64,000 nt of DNA from Marsupella aquatica (lineage: Eukaryota > Marchantiophyta), in contig OZ316894.1 in assembly GCA_973895155.1 (NCBI GenBank), positions 6,386,001-6,450,000 on the forward strand. Direction: 5' to 3'. Below, piece after piece: positions 1-9,791 of the stretch. The notes under the pieces are model-generated. The model was not told where the DNA came from. It made no database searches and saw only the letters and a program-made list of their open reading frames with translations. The position numbers and the translations under genes are program-made. Every line of letters starts with the position of its first letter. Position 1 is the first letter of the stretch.

Positions 1-189
1 TGGTGGTGGTGGTGGTGGAACCGCAGCAGGGCCGGTCGAACCGGACCCCGAAGATCCCGGGGGTATGTTCATACGTCGGGACGATTGCGAGTCCTCCGAG
101 CCCGACGAGTCGGAGCTTGTTGTGGTTGCACTTTCCCGTTCGCTGGTCAATCTCCTCAAGTAAGCTGCTTGAGAACGAGTGACGGGCAT
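1..189 (-). CDS. gag: gag N-terminus (partial, A1)
   Basis: The first 63 codons of gag, starting at the ATG at 189, about 93 bases after the primer-binding site, and cut by the window edge. It is Ser/Thr-rich, then enters a proline run at the edge. The same start is found in A2 at 46761. The structural protein itself (capsid, zinc knuckle) is not visible here. Confidence 0.75.
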   Translation of the reverse strand, partial: MPVTRSQAAYLRRLTSERESATTTSSDSSGSEDSQSSRRMNIPPGSSGSGSTGPAAVPPPPPP

Positions 190-281
190 TTACTCATATA
201 AATGCAATGGTTAGTACTACGTCCTGATGTATCCTGCCTAGGTGAATACGCACATGTCTCCCCTCTACGATATGTAGAGTG

Positions 282-300
282 CCCCCTCCATCTAGCGCCA
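282..300 (-). other. Primer-binding site of A1
   Basis: TGGCGCTAGATGGAGGGGG on the minus strand, 12 bases downstream of the LTR end. The same 19 bases occur in A2 (46650-46668) and in B (39768-39786), always just after an LTR end, as expected for the complement of a tRNA 3' end (..CGCCA). I could not assign the tRNA. Confidence 0.8.
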
Positions 301-1210
301 AAACAAAGGCTATGTCACGTCGTAGGCTTCGGCTTTAACTCAGACTTCAGCTTAGACGGGCACATCCCTCGTAAATCTGAGGGTTCGGGCAGGAAGGGAA
401 GCACGTAATGCACCTTATTCTAGTAAACTAGCGCTAAGTGCGCATACTGCTAAATACGGACACCTCCTAGGTATGGTTTGTGTTCCGCCGCCGGAACGTA
501 CCTTAGTCGATAGCAGGATCGACCCCGGCTTAAGGGCTTCTAAGCCTTCGTGCTGTCCGCCTTCGATCCGGATTCGATGATACAGGTCCTCAACCCGTGC
601 TCGCAACCACTTACCCGCAGGCTGCACCCTGTGCACGTCTCGGGTAGTGCGTTCGGCCCGGCGCTGCCACCCATATACGAGAAACCCACACACATATGCG
701 CACACATGCATACAATCTCGATTTACACGAAGGAAAAATGATGGGAAAGGATTTTTACTACAAAGGGAACATATGCGTACACTTAGTTGACACGACAGCC
801 CTGGAATGCACAGGTTCAAGGCCAAGGGTGCACACTACAACGGAGCCCGGCTCCGCACTCGCCCGGCAAGCTCAGTCCTACCCCCTCCCCTTGGTACTCT
901 GTCATTCCCAGAGGTCGGGACTCCCCGCATGTCCCGCGGATGTCCGACTCTGAAACTAAAAACCCCCCTGCCTCTACCGAGGGGTGCACTAAATACTAAG
1001 AGCCGAGGAACGGGGTGTCCTCCCGCCGAAGATTCGCTGACCAAGGTCCTAACTAAGCTGACAGTCAGGCCGGAAAACGGCTGTGTCTTATTAGAAGATC
1101 CTAATCTACGCAGGCTGGACAGCAGGGCAGCGTTGCCGTACCTAAGGCAGGTGCCTGCCCCAAGAGCCTGACCAAGCCAATCCTAATCCTAATCTATTCC
1201 TACTCCGCCG

Positions 1211-3853
1211 CTAATGCCTGGCACGCTTGCCAGAGCCGCCCGAATGGGAACGGCCATCCCGCTGCCTTCGAAGCCTGTCATTGTCCGCTTTGAGGAGCTG
1301 GACCTGGTCCAGCAGAGATTCGTTCTCTCGCCTCACCGCGTCCGTCTCCTCCGCTGCCTCCTGACATGCCTCCTCCAGCTGCTGGGCGTCGCTCGCCAGT
1401 TTACTCGCCAGCTGGTCCTGCTTCTCGGCCTCGGTTTGGAGCCGCGCCATCTCGGCCTGCAGTGTGGCTATCTCCGTCGCGTCCCGCTGGGCTCGCTCCT
1501 CGGCCTCCTCCAGGTCTTTCTGCCAGGTGACAGCTTGTTTCTTCAAACTGTCAATCTGGTTCCGGAGGCGTGTAATCTCGGCCTCGTTCCCAGCTTTGGC
1601 CTGTTCGGCTAGGGCGGTAAGAGCGTACGCCTTTGCTAACAACTCATCGGCGGCTGCAACCTTGGGTCGTAGTTGCAGAAGCTCAGCCTCTTGAGCCGCC
1701 ACTTCGTTCTTTAGGTACACAGACTCCACCCGGTACCGCTCTATCCTCTGAAGGGCCTCCGACTGGGCCCGCCCTGCCTTTACGACGGCAACCAACTCCT
1801 GATTGAAGAAACAGGCTACCTTCCGAGCCATGAACTCCCCGGTATCCCGGGCAATTTGATGAGAGAAATCCCCCAGAAGCCCGTTCAGAAACGTACCCTG
1901 TACGAAGAGTTCCGGGTGGTCCAAGTTGTGCCTGTCCGGATTTGGGCACGGGCAGACATCAACACGCGCAGGGGCCGGGGCAGTGACGTCCAGCCCTGGG
2001 GACATAACGTTGGAAGGGGCCGGAGTATCCTCCTGCAGCGATGTCCGGTTCTCCGGAATTGCCACCGGCGGGTCCTTGGGAGACCCGGGTTCGGGTAAGA
2101 CCTCTGCCGTACCAACTTCTGTACTTAGCCCGGCTAGTTGGGTCGCATCAACGGTTGCGACGACCGACCCCTCCGGCGCCTCCTCGGTTACGATTACAGC
2201 TATTTGTGGAGGTGGGGTGGGTGAAGCTGGCGTGTCCACTGGACTTCGGGCCTCGGGTTGGGGCCGTCTCTCCAATGCCGGAAAAACCCACCTAGCTGGG
2301 ACCAGCTTTGTAACGTTGATGCGGGGAAGGGTTCGTCGATCAAACCGGGCATACCACTCAAGAATGATTTCGATGTGGCTAGCGAAATACGCCTTCCCGC
2401 CAATGTACAGCGTCTTCCTTCGCCGCTCCATCTCTTCATGGAATTTCTTAGCGAAGTACGACGCCCACTTCCTAGGTCGATAGTTCTCGACCTGGATGAC
2501 CTGGGCGGCGGAGATCTTCCCCCGGGGTTCCATCAAGTGGAGAGCGTACCTCTGGAACTCCAGCCGCTCAGCTATCTCGGGCATGAGGCAGGTCCTCATC
2601 ACGAACCCGTTGTCTACTGATCCCTCTGAGGGAAAACTTGAAGATTGGTACTTGGCCCCCTTGCCCCCGGGAGCCCATGATTCGACTCGATGGTCACCTT
2701 TGGGTAACCCGAAGATCATCTTGAGCCGTTCTTCTGTGAGGGACATATTCCTTCCCCGCAGCCGAGTCTGTTGACGTACGTCGTCATAATTCTTGATGAA
2801 TTCTGTCATGTCCTCCCCGTAGTACCTGCAAGTGTTCCAGGGGAGAGAGGCGAGGTGCTCAAATCCCTGAGTCTTCAGGTACACCGCATGCTTGGGATGG
2901 AGGATGTTGCTGTGAACGTTTTCCCCCATGCGATGCATCGTTACCTTGGCTACGGCTACCGTGGCCAACGGTAACCCGGATGCACTGGCGGATTCCTTTC
3001 TCTTCTTTCCCCGTGACTGACTCGGGGAAGGTGATACTTCCCCATCCTCCCGATCGGGCCTGGGGAGTGCCACTGCGGTTGGTAACGGGCCCGGGGCGGC
3101 CACGGTCACCATGTTGTCTGCTGGGGCCGCTCCTGGGGTCAGAGCAGGGGGTGGGGACGGTATAGTGTCGGCCCCCCGAGCGCTTGTTCCTCTGGGCCGC
3201 CTGGTCAAGGGTGGGGTAGCCTCGTCGTCATCGCTAAGATCTACAGCGTTGATGACGGAGCGTACCTGTGCTGGCTGGGTGATAGGTGGTGGGGTTTGGC
3301 TAGGCTGCGGCTGAGGCTGAAGCTGAAGCTGAGGTTGCATGGGCACGGGTACAGGTACGGGTACGGGTACGGGTGAGTTGGTCATGTTGGTTGATGGCCG
3401 AGTTCCCATGAAGCTCTGTAGGTGCTGGTAGAAGTTCTCCGAAGCGAGTGCGGACGCCCTTGTCGAACGGTTGGTACTGGACTCGCCGTTAATGACTGCC
3501 CGATCCTGGGCAGGGATGTGGTCGAAGTGATGTCGCTGCAGGTCGATTGTACCCGGGATATTGAAGACCTCGTCCGGAAGCCGAAGCAATGCTTCCCAGA
3601 ACCCGATATATTTGTCTCCGTCAAAGAAGTACCCAGATACCTCAGCTGGTCGGTAAAGCTCGCTCTGAGACGGGTAGTCAAAGTTAAGGACGTAGTGGTG
3701 TCGTCCTGCTAGGCGGATGGCTCTCTCGTATTCGCGTTTGATCTCGTATCGGCGCGGGTTGGCGTGTTTCAATGAATCGGCCAAGTGCCTTCCGGTAGAT
3801 AGGAACTGCGTCCAGAATCGAATGGCCGAGCTGGAGAGGATCGTGTGCGACAT
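1211..3853 (-). CDS. LTR-encoded 880-aa protein with PMD-like region and coiled coil (A1)
   Basis: Intact 880-codon ORF wholly inside the LTR, on the element's sense strand, with its ATG about 70 bases after the predicted transcription start. Visible layout: conserved N-terminal block (about 1-130); Pro/Gln-rich linker with a PVPVP tract; basic NLS-like RGKKRKE; a globular region (about 300-520) with the pattern LPW...LTEERLKMIFGLP...NGF..RTC; a second linker; then a long heptad-rich coiled coil (about 710-865) and a basic tail. The globular region aligns by eye with that of the LTR ORF of B. It resembles the plant mobile domain (GL..LP....LT...GLP), but that link is inference. Function unknown; it would be translated ahead of gag from the genomic RNA. 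Confidence 0.75.
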   Translation of the reverse strand: MSHTILSSSAIRFWTQFLSTGRHLADSLKHANPRRYEIKREYERAIRLAGRHHYVLNFDYPSQSELYRPAEVSGYFFDGDKYIGFWEALLRLPDEVFNIPGTIDLQRHHFDHIPAQDRAVINGESSTNRSTRASALASENFYQHLQSFMGTRPSTNMTNSPVPVPVPVPVPMQPQLQLQPQPQPSQTPPPITQPAQVRSVINAVDLSDDDEATPPLTRRPRGTSARGADTIPSPPPALTPGAAPADNMVTVAAPGPLPTAVALPRPDREDGEVSPSPSQSRGKKRKESASASGLPLATVAVAKVTMHRMGENVHSNILHPKHAVYLKTQGFEHLASLPWNTCRYYGEDMTEFIKNYDDVRQQTRLRGRNMSLTEERLKMIFGLPKGDHRVESWAPGGKGAKYQSSSFPSEGSVDNGFVMRTCLMPEIAERLEFQRYALHLMEPRGKISAAQVIQVENYRPRKWASYFAKKFHEEMERRRKTLYIGGKAYFASHIEIILEWYARFDRRTLPRINVTKLVPARWVFPALERRPQPEARSPVDTPASPTPPPQIAVIVTEEAPEGSVVATVDATQLAGLSTEVGTAEVLPEPGSPKDPPVAIPENRTSLQEDTPAPSNVMSPGLDVTAPAPARVDVCPCPNPDRHNLDHPELFVQGTFLNGLLGDFSHQIARDTGEFMARKVACFFNQELVAVVKAGRAQSEALQRIERYRVESVYLKNEVAAQEAELLQLRPKVAAADELLAKAYALTALAEQAKAGNEAEITRLRNQIDSLKKQAVTWQKDLEEAEERAQRDATEIATLQAEMARLQTEAEKQDQLASKLASDAQQLEEACQEAAEETDAVRRENESLLDQVQLLKADNDRLRRQRDGRSHSGGSGKRARH

Positions 3854-3952
3854 TCAGAGGAGATAGTAGTGGCGACCTAGAGAGAACGAGAGAGCTGGGG
3901 TCGAAGCTGGCGCGCGGACTGATGGACTGGTGCACTACAAAGGGTTGGCTCC

Positions 3953-3961
3953 CCTTTTATA
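3953..3961 (-). promoter_or_regulatory. TATA box of the A1 LTR
   Basis: TATAAAAGG on the minus strand, 100 bases upstream of the LTR ORF start and conserved in A2. It predicts transcription start near 3930, making about 390 bp of U3 and placing the long ORF in the transcribed part of the LTR. Confidence 0.7.
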
Positions 3962-4319
3962 CTTTGAGGGCTTGTCGATCCCCGACGTCTCCTCGACGCC
4001 CATAGGTTGAACCGCTCACGCTTGTGGTGTACCGGCCACTCCGCCGGTCTGAGTCAGCGTGCGTCAGTGGCCGCTTCCTTAAGTTCGTTATACGGACCCG
4101 AGGGAGGGGCCCCTCCATGCTCATAACCCGGGTGTGCGAATAGCGACCCGCCGCCAGCCCGAACCTGAAGTCCCCCTTATTGCCTAATGATGTCCTACCC
4201 CTAATGATTACCTAAATATTGTCGTTATGCTAATAATAGCGGCCTAAGACCCACCTAACGCGCGTGCCGAGCGCAGTTAGACTGAATCACTCATTAACCG
4301 CCGTACCGGCGGTGTCACA

Positions 4320-5078
4320 GTGATTCCTTCTGTCTGCAAGGGATAGACTGATTTTCTTGTTTAAGAACCTGTCATCAATGAATGAGCCATTGCAAAAACG
4401 TTCCTTCACCTGCTCACGAACTCTAAACTTCTCTTCTTCCTTTTTCTTCCCCCAGTAATCTAACACTCCAAAATGGGATCTAAGTACTTGCCCAAGCTGA
4501 CTCCTAAAAAGATTATAGCTCTTGGCCCTCGGAGCTCCTCCCTCATTCAAATAAATTTTTCGCCTCTTGCTTCTCTCCTCTGCTCGCAGCTTCTCCTCCT
4601 CGACTCTTTTCCTATCTGCAGCCCGTGCCTCTCTACGTAAGGCCTTCTCTCTCTCTCGTGGTGAGAGGGCCTCCACAGGTACAGTCTCCTTCTCCTCCCT
4701 TCTCTTCCTCTTCTTCTCTTTCTCCCTAGTATGCTGCCTCTCCTCAAATGTTTTCTGAGCTTCAGCAAGAACAGTGCTCCTAGAAGAGTCTAGCAATCCT
4801 TGTGTCAATGCAGCCACCTTTTGCGCATGCTCTATGGAGAGCCCTACCTGCTTATGGAAAATTGCAGCCATGATCTCCCCAAAGTCTTTTGATGGCCCTA
4901 CTCCATCCCCAGTAGCTCCTCCAGCCCCACCTTGTCCGGCTCCTGACCCTCCATCTCCACCATCTCCTTGCCCTCCAGTTGTTCCTCCAAATTCTATTCC
5001 TGTCCCTCCTCCTGCCCCTCCCCCAGCCCCTCCATCGCTCCCCTCCATAGCCATTTGCTCTTCGTTGCCGTGCGCCAT
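4320..5078 (-). pseudogene. Second ORF of CACTA-2 (TNPA-like), cut by A1
   Basis: About 250 codons remain from an ATG at 5078; the frame is truncated where A1 inserted. Layout: Gly/Asp-rich N-terminus, Lys/Glu/Arg-rich coiled coil, then a conserved block with WGKKKEEEKF..V.ERF.NG..IDDRF. The same order and block occur in the CACTA-1 gene at 6376-8435, so the two are paralogues. By position (opposite strand to the transposase) it plays the role of the second CACTA protein, often a subterminal-repeat binder (TnpA type), but I cannot place it in a named family. A GTG 15 bases upstream is in frame; ATG is preferred. Confidence 0.65.
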
Positions 5079-5099
5079 GCGCTTGTTTTTCACAAAGAC

Positions 5100-5300
5100 A
5101 TGAACTCCCGACTGTTTTTCGATGCAAAGCCCGACTCAAGTGCGTTCGCACTTAGGTCGGGTGCCCTAAAAATGCTTCCGACTACTCATCCGATTCTATT
5201 TACATCAGAAATTCCCATTAAAAATGTATCGGAGATTGTATCGGATGAACATCGGACCCCTCCTGCAAAGCACTAACCTAAGGCTCTTCCGATATAGAGA
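5100..5300. repeat. TCGGA/TCCGA motif cluster of CACTA-2
   Basis: About nine copies of CCGAC, TCCGA or TCGGA occur in both orientations, next to the start of the second ORF. This is the same place where CACTA-1 has its TTTGCGAA array, so it is probably the transposase-associated binding array of CACTA-2 with its own motif. Confidence 0.45.
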
Positions 5301-5727
5301 ACATGGTACTAAATGAAGTTGGTCTTTCTTTGGATGACACTACGTTGGTTCTATGTGTTGGCCAGGGGTTCTACGGATAGGGCGGACCATCGGAGCCGTG
5401 GTATCCCTAGTCACATGCATGATTTTGGAGGTGGTTGGTATGTATAAGGGTTGCGGGTTATTGTTAAAGGTTACTCCAAATTTTTAGGGTGGCATTTAAT
5501 TTGGAGTGCCAAATACAATTTGACCTAACTAACCTTATGCATCTTGCATTCGGAATTTTGCAGTTCCTTTTTGCGGAGGGTTAGGTTATTGCGATTATTT
5601 TGGGTCCCTTTTTGCAATGCATCATGCACAGTGAGAGCCCGCACATCTGAAAGGTATTACCACCTCTACAATGTGAGCTATATTTACTATGAAGCATTAC
5701 CTATAATTACTATGAATTATTGATATT
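5301..5727 (+). other. CACTA-2 5' leader with a conserved non-coding exon
   Basis: No ORF of note. Near 5628-5660 lies GTGAGAGCCCgcaCATCTG followed by GGTATT, which matches 9440-9475 of CACTA-1 (same core, then GGTACGG). I read this as a 5' UTR exon of the SET/transposase transcript ending in a splice donor. CACTA-1 is inserted just downstream, inside the following intron. Confidence 0.45.
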
Positions 5728-5730
5728 GGT

Positions 5731-5740
5731 CACTACAACA
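5731..5740 (+). repeat. Left terminal inverted repeat, CACTA-1
   Basis: CACTACAACA; the next bases diverge from the other end (CTACCGACC against TATTTTGCC), giving a short 10-bp perfect TIR typical of the superfamily. Confidence 0.8.
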
Positions 5741-5749
5741 CTACCGACC

Positions 5750-6160
5750 CCTTTTGCAAACCCCGTCCCATCGCAACTGACAAAGGACCAAATTATGAAA
5801 TTTTGGCGTTTGCAAAACGCTACACATCGCAACCCTTTTGCATTCTTTGAAACCCACAGCTTCGCAATCGGACTTTCGCAACCCCTTCGCAACACCTTCG
5901 CACACTGCGAAACTTATTTTATCGCACATAAATCACATTTATGCGATCTCGACAGACTCTTTATCGGTTTGCGACGCGCTCTGAACTATAACTTATTTGC
6001 GAAGCTGTTGTCTTGACAATTCCGTTGCCATTCATATGGTATCGCATAACTGCGTCAGTCAGGGTGTCGCACAATTGCGGAACCAAAAGTATCGCAATGT
6101 TCCAATACTCAATGTATGGCAAGTTTGCGATAGTATGGCGTTCGCATGTGTTTCACAAGG
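5750..6160. repeat. Left subterminal array, CACTA-1
   Basis: Roughly 18 copies of a degenerate TTTGCGAA / TTCGCAA / ATCGCAA motif in both orientations. This resembles the subterminal binding-site arrays of En/Spm-type elements, where a TnpA-like protein binds. The same motif recurs at 7075-7245, 8545-8745 and 14909-15360 and not in the other elements. Confidence 0.7.
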
Positions 6161-6440
6161 ATAGTTTGAGGGTTGGGTTTTGTATATTTGGGTTCATAAT
6201 TGGGTTGGGGTCTTATTGCTCCACATGAAGATACCAAAGCAAAACTTTATATATGCCAAAAATCCCTGAATGTACAAAAATTAGGGTTTTCTAAAACCCT
6301 ATGGGGTATCAAATACCAAGACACTGTCCTTTGACTAATCCATATGCCATATGGAGTGAACTATATCTGCATCCTCTAGAATGGAGCCCGCCTACTCCTC
6401 TTTGCTGGCCTCTTCCCCTTGTCCTTCTTGCTTTGGGCGG

Positions 6441-6567
6441 GACGAGCTAGACGGGAGGGGGGTGGTGGTGGTGGTGGCGGTGGTGGTGGTGCCTGCTGCT
6501 CCTCCCCATTTGGCTCATCCTCATCATCGTCATCATCCTCATCATCATCCTCCTGGTCTCCTGGTGT
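6441..6567. repeat. Triplet-repeat tract (CCA/CAC and GAT/TCA runs)
   Basis: Trinucleotide-rich stretch coding the proline run and the Asp/Glu run of the TNPA-like C-terminus on the minus strand. ORFs on the plus strand here are by-products of the 3-bp period. Confidence 0.7.
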
Positions 6568-7074
6568 GCTAGGTGTGGCAGCACTCCCTGCCCCTCTGGA
6601 CCCACTCGTGGTGGCCCCGGTAGTGTCCACATCATCAGCGCCGCTATCCTCCTCACTGCTATCCTCACTCCCCTCCTGATCCTCCTTATCGTGCTTCCAT
6701 GTCACAAGGTTAATTTGGGTTTAGGGTTAATAGGAAAAATGTATAAACCTTATAAATGGAATGGGTGCGGGTTTAGAAAGGGTACTACAAATCACTCACA
6801 CTAGCCAACTCTGCATCAACCAACTCAAAGAGATGTCTGGCCCCATGCTCTGCCCCTATCTCCATCTCCTTTGTTGTTATCTTGCGGCGGTACCTCTTAT
6901 ACTACCTCAAAAAAATGAAACACCAAAACATAAGGGGCCCGGGTTAGTAACTAAGGGTACTTAAGCAAAAAAGGAATCCTAAAAAGGGTAAAAAGGGTAC
7001 CCTAACCAGAAAAAAACCCCATTACCCTAACAAACATTTGTCACTCGACACTAAACGTTTTTCAAAATGAAACA

Positions 7075-7245
7075 AGCTTTGCGAAACTCCCACCTTCGCA
7101 AATTCAAATATATTTAAGTTTGCGAAATAGACTGCGAATCGGATTGCTTCGCAATGGCTTCGCAAACCTTACGGGACAAAGGTTATAATAGAGTTTGTGA
7201 AACAATTGCGAGGCAACCCGCTTCGCAATTGTTTCGCAAACTGTG
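7075..7245. repeat. Internal TTTGCGAA array, CACTA-1
   Basis: About nine copies of the CACTA-1 motif lie in an intron of the TNPA-like gene. They may serve as internal binding or autoregulatory sites. Confidence 0.55.
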
Positions 7246-8435
7246 CTTTTAAAAAAATCCGAGAAATGGCTAAGGCACGCAATGCGTCAGGGTGACCTAA
7301 AACGAAAGGGGAGGCCATAAGGGGTAAAGCAGAGGTCTGCGAGGGGCATTGCAGGCAAGCAAACAACAATTGAAGGTGAAGGAAAAGAAGCAGGGGAGGA
7401 GGGGAGAGGACTCACGAAGGTTGCTTTCAGGCCGGGAAGTCCACCTTGCCCCATCTTGTGTGTGGTCTTGGGGCGTTTGCTGACTTGGTCTGCTGCAAGG
7501 ATGAACTTCTGGGGTGGTGTCCCCACTTCATCCACGATGTGCTGCAGCTGAGAGACCTTCTCAGCCAATGCCTTGAGGTCTTTGTCTGACTTCCCGGCCT
7601 GAAGTGCCTTGGCCTCCTTCTCCTTCCAGAATTGGAGGTCCTTGGCTGCTTTCAGCTGCACCTCGACCTTATAGAATGCGTTCCACACATCCTCTGTGAA
7701 TTGCACTGGCCTCCTCACGTTCCTGTACTCCTGCAAGCTTGCCAGGTAGGCCCTCACCTTCCTCCTATCATGGTATCGTGCTTGAGACATTGAATTCAAA
7801 ATTCTATCTGCAAGCCACTGGTCATCAATCTCTGCTCCATTTCTGAATGAATCTTTGACTTGAGTCATTACTTTCCTCTGCTCTGCTCTGCTTAGTTTCC
7901 CCCACTCAACACCTCGTGCAAAGCTAGTCCTCATAGCAAGCCTGATAGTGCTCTTTGCCCCAGTGTAGGCCAACTCAGTAGGAATGCCCTCAACCAAGGC
8001 AATCAATGGTAGCTTCTTCCTCTCTTCCTCCTTTTTCCGCTGCGCCTCACGTTGTGCTCGAATCTCATCTCGTTCCTCCCTTCTCCTCTTCTTTTCGAGG
8101 GCTGCAGGAGAGAGTACTCCTGCCTTAGCCCTCTCCTCCTTCTTTCATTTCTTCTCTCTGGCCTTCTCCTCAGCTGCAGCCTTTGCCTCTTTCTCCCTCT
8201 GAGCCTGCCCTGCTGCAACCCCGGTTTGCAAAGCTTGCCCTAGAATTGCACTCAAAGAAGCAATCCCAGCTGGTGTACTCAAATCCAAATGGCTCAGTTG
8301 TGTGGCATTGAGATGCTTGGCCATCAAATTCGTCCATTGATTACTCTCCTCATTCCTGTTCCCTCCATTGCCATTGTCACTCCCACTCCCACTTGCCCCT
8401 GCCCCATCCCCTCCACGCCCTCCACTAGAATCCAT

Positions 8436-9791
8436 AGCTATCCAACACCAAGTGCGCGCAAGCTCTCCTCCTACCCTCCCTCACTTCAAAAAATGTCGAA
8501 TGGGCCTCGTAACCCGGCGGGAAGGTCCGAATGCCCAGACAAAACACATTTGCGATGCAGTCCGCATCGCAATTTGCGAATCAGCGCGCTTCGCAACTAG
8601 TATCTCAACTTTCCAAAACCAATGCGAAACCACACGCTTTGCAAAGCCTTCGCAAAGCTGTAGAGACGCGAAGAAACGCTCTCGGGTTGTGTTTTTTCGA
8701 AGCTGTTGCAAAACATTTTGCTTCGCAAATAATGTGACCAAATTCTGAAGCAGGTTGCAAAGCAGGTCAGTTCTCAATATCGTGGCAATTCTTGGCGAAT
8801 GTTTTTTTCACATTCTTTCCCTCCTCCTTTTGTTTAGGCCATGTAAGTTATACTATGCCCTTTTGTGTAATTAAGAAATTCCGCCGTTTCAAATCCCGGC
8901 GTTTGTTAGGGTTGGGTCTTGGATGAAGCTGGTTTTTTTAGGGGTTAAAAGCGAGATTACCAGTCAAACCTTCCGTTTTTTAAGCTATACATGGTGTGGG
9001 TGTAGGCTAATTTTGATAAGGGTTGGGTTTTGGTTTAAAATTAATAAGTGAGGAAAGGGTTTAGGATTAAAGTTGGGTTTGGGTTTAGGGTTTAAGTCTT
9101 TAATTTTGGGTTTAAGCAGGGTTTGCATTTATGGTTGTAGGCTTTTAGGGTTCAAGCAAGGGTTTAGGGTTTAAAACAAAAGAGAGAAAGGGGATTGGGA
9201 GTGAGGGTCTAGGTTTTTGTAATAGGTCAGAGGTTTGGGGGTGAGTGTTTGGAAAAGGCAAAGCAAGGTTAGATGAGATTAATGTTTTAGTTGTTTTACC
9301 ATGGGTTTTATGGGTTTTATGGATCTTTTGGGTTTTAATGGTTTTTCCATGGGTTTTATGCTAACAAAGGAGGAGGAGCTATGACAACTTGCAGGGTGCG
9401 GCACTTTTGCATGAATTGATACTAGCTACTGCGTATGCATCGTGAGAGCCCAGGCATCTGGAGGTACGGACTAAAATAGATGGGTCTAGTTAGGCTTATT
9501 CATGTAATTAAAATTTTTGGTTCCCACTATCTATAAAGAGGACATGTATGTAAGGTGTTCGCTTTGTGTACTTGCAGCTTTTCTCATACTTCCAGATTTG
9601 GTTCATTATTTTAGAGCCACAAGACCTATTGGCACCGCTGAGCCTGGGTCTCAAAAAGGTATTTTTTAGTGTTCCTTTTGTGTTTGGTTTCATGTCATCA
9701 TTACTTGAGAACTTACATTTGTCCAGCTTGATATTGTGATGTTATTTGGTAATAACCCCTAACTTGCAAATTATACATCTTTGTAGGGGCA
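8436..9791. promoter_or_regulatory. Divergent promoter and leader region, CACTA-1
   Basis: Lies between the TNPA-like gene (-) and the SET/transposase gene (+). It holds another TTTGCGAA array (8545-8745), then an AT-rich stretch with many GGGTTTAGGG-like words (about 9040-9180) and two 5' UTR exons that are conserved in CACTA-2: one ending at GGTACGG (about 9470), one ending in GGGTCTCAAAAAGGTATT (about 9640-9665). No ORF of note. Confidence 0.5.
9040..9180 (+). repeat. Degenerate telomere-like TTTAGGG words
   Basis: Several irregularly spaced copies of TTTAGGG or GGGTTTA. Too degenerate and dispersed for a true interstitial telomere. Confidence 0.4.

Larger units (their letters stand above)
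1..4319 (-). mobile_element. Gypsy LTR retrotransposon A1 (5' end only)
   Basis: Ty3/gypsy element on the minus strand; only its 5' LTR, primer-binding site and the first 63 codons of gag lie in the window. The sequence is an inverted near-copy of A2 (28390 to 46940, with B removed), which fixes its limits. It interrupts the second ORF of CACTA-2: that frame runs straight into the LTR at 4319/4320. The expected 5-bp target duplication would be GTGAT (4320-4324), but the partner lies outside the window. Confidence 0.9.
313..4319 (-). repeat. Long terminal repeat of A1 (about 4.0 kb)
   Basis: Read on the minus strand the LTR starts TGTGACACC and ends GTGACA, 12 bases before the primer-binding site. 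Its 4007 bp match the 4008 bp reconstructed for A2. It holds a TATA box, an 880-codon ORF on the element's sense strand, and a roughly 900-bp tail. At about 4 kb it is far longer than most gypsy LTRs. The exact 3' limit is inferred from TG..CA ends and PBS spacing, because no second LTR is visible. Confidence 0.8.
6376..8435 (-). pseudogene. TNPA-like second protein of CACTA-1
   Basis: Gene from the ATG at 8435. Exon 1 (8435-7416) codes a Gly/Ser-rich N-terminus, a basic coiled coil, then a conserved block (WGKLSRAEQRKV..VKDSF.NG..IDDQWL) ending at a GT donor (GTGAGTCC). A small exon (about 6889-6801) codes KEMEIGAEHGARHLFEL. The last exon (about 6690-6376) codes an acidic tract, a run of 11 prolines and a basic NLS-like end. 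One in-frame TGA (8145-8147) breaks exon 1; the flanking Lys/Arg-rich context suggests a former CGA. Paralogous to 4320-5078. Probably binds the TTTGCGAA arrays that flank it; inferred from position only. Confidence 0.6.

Noticed and set aside
1214-3712. Plus-strand ORFs inside the A1 LTR
   Set aside because: Antisense shadows of the 880-aa ORF; the same shadows recur on the minus strand of A2.
4774-5276. Plus-strand Pro/Ser-rich ORFs
   Set aside because: Antisense of the Gly-rich start of the CACTA-2 second ORF.
9040-9180. Interstitial telomere
   Set aside because: TTTAGGG words are irregular and few; common in AT-rich plant DNA.
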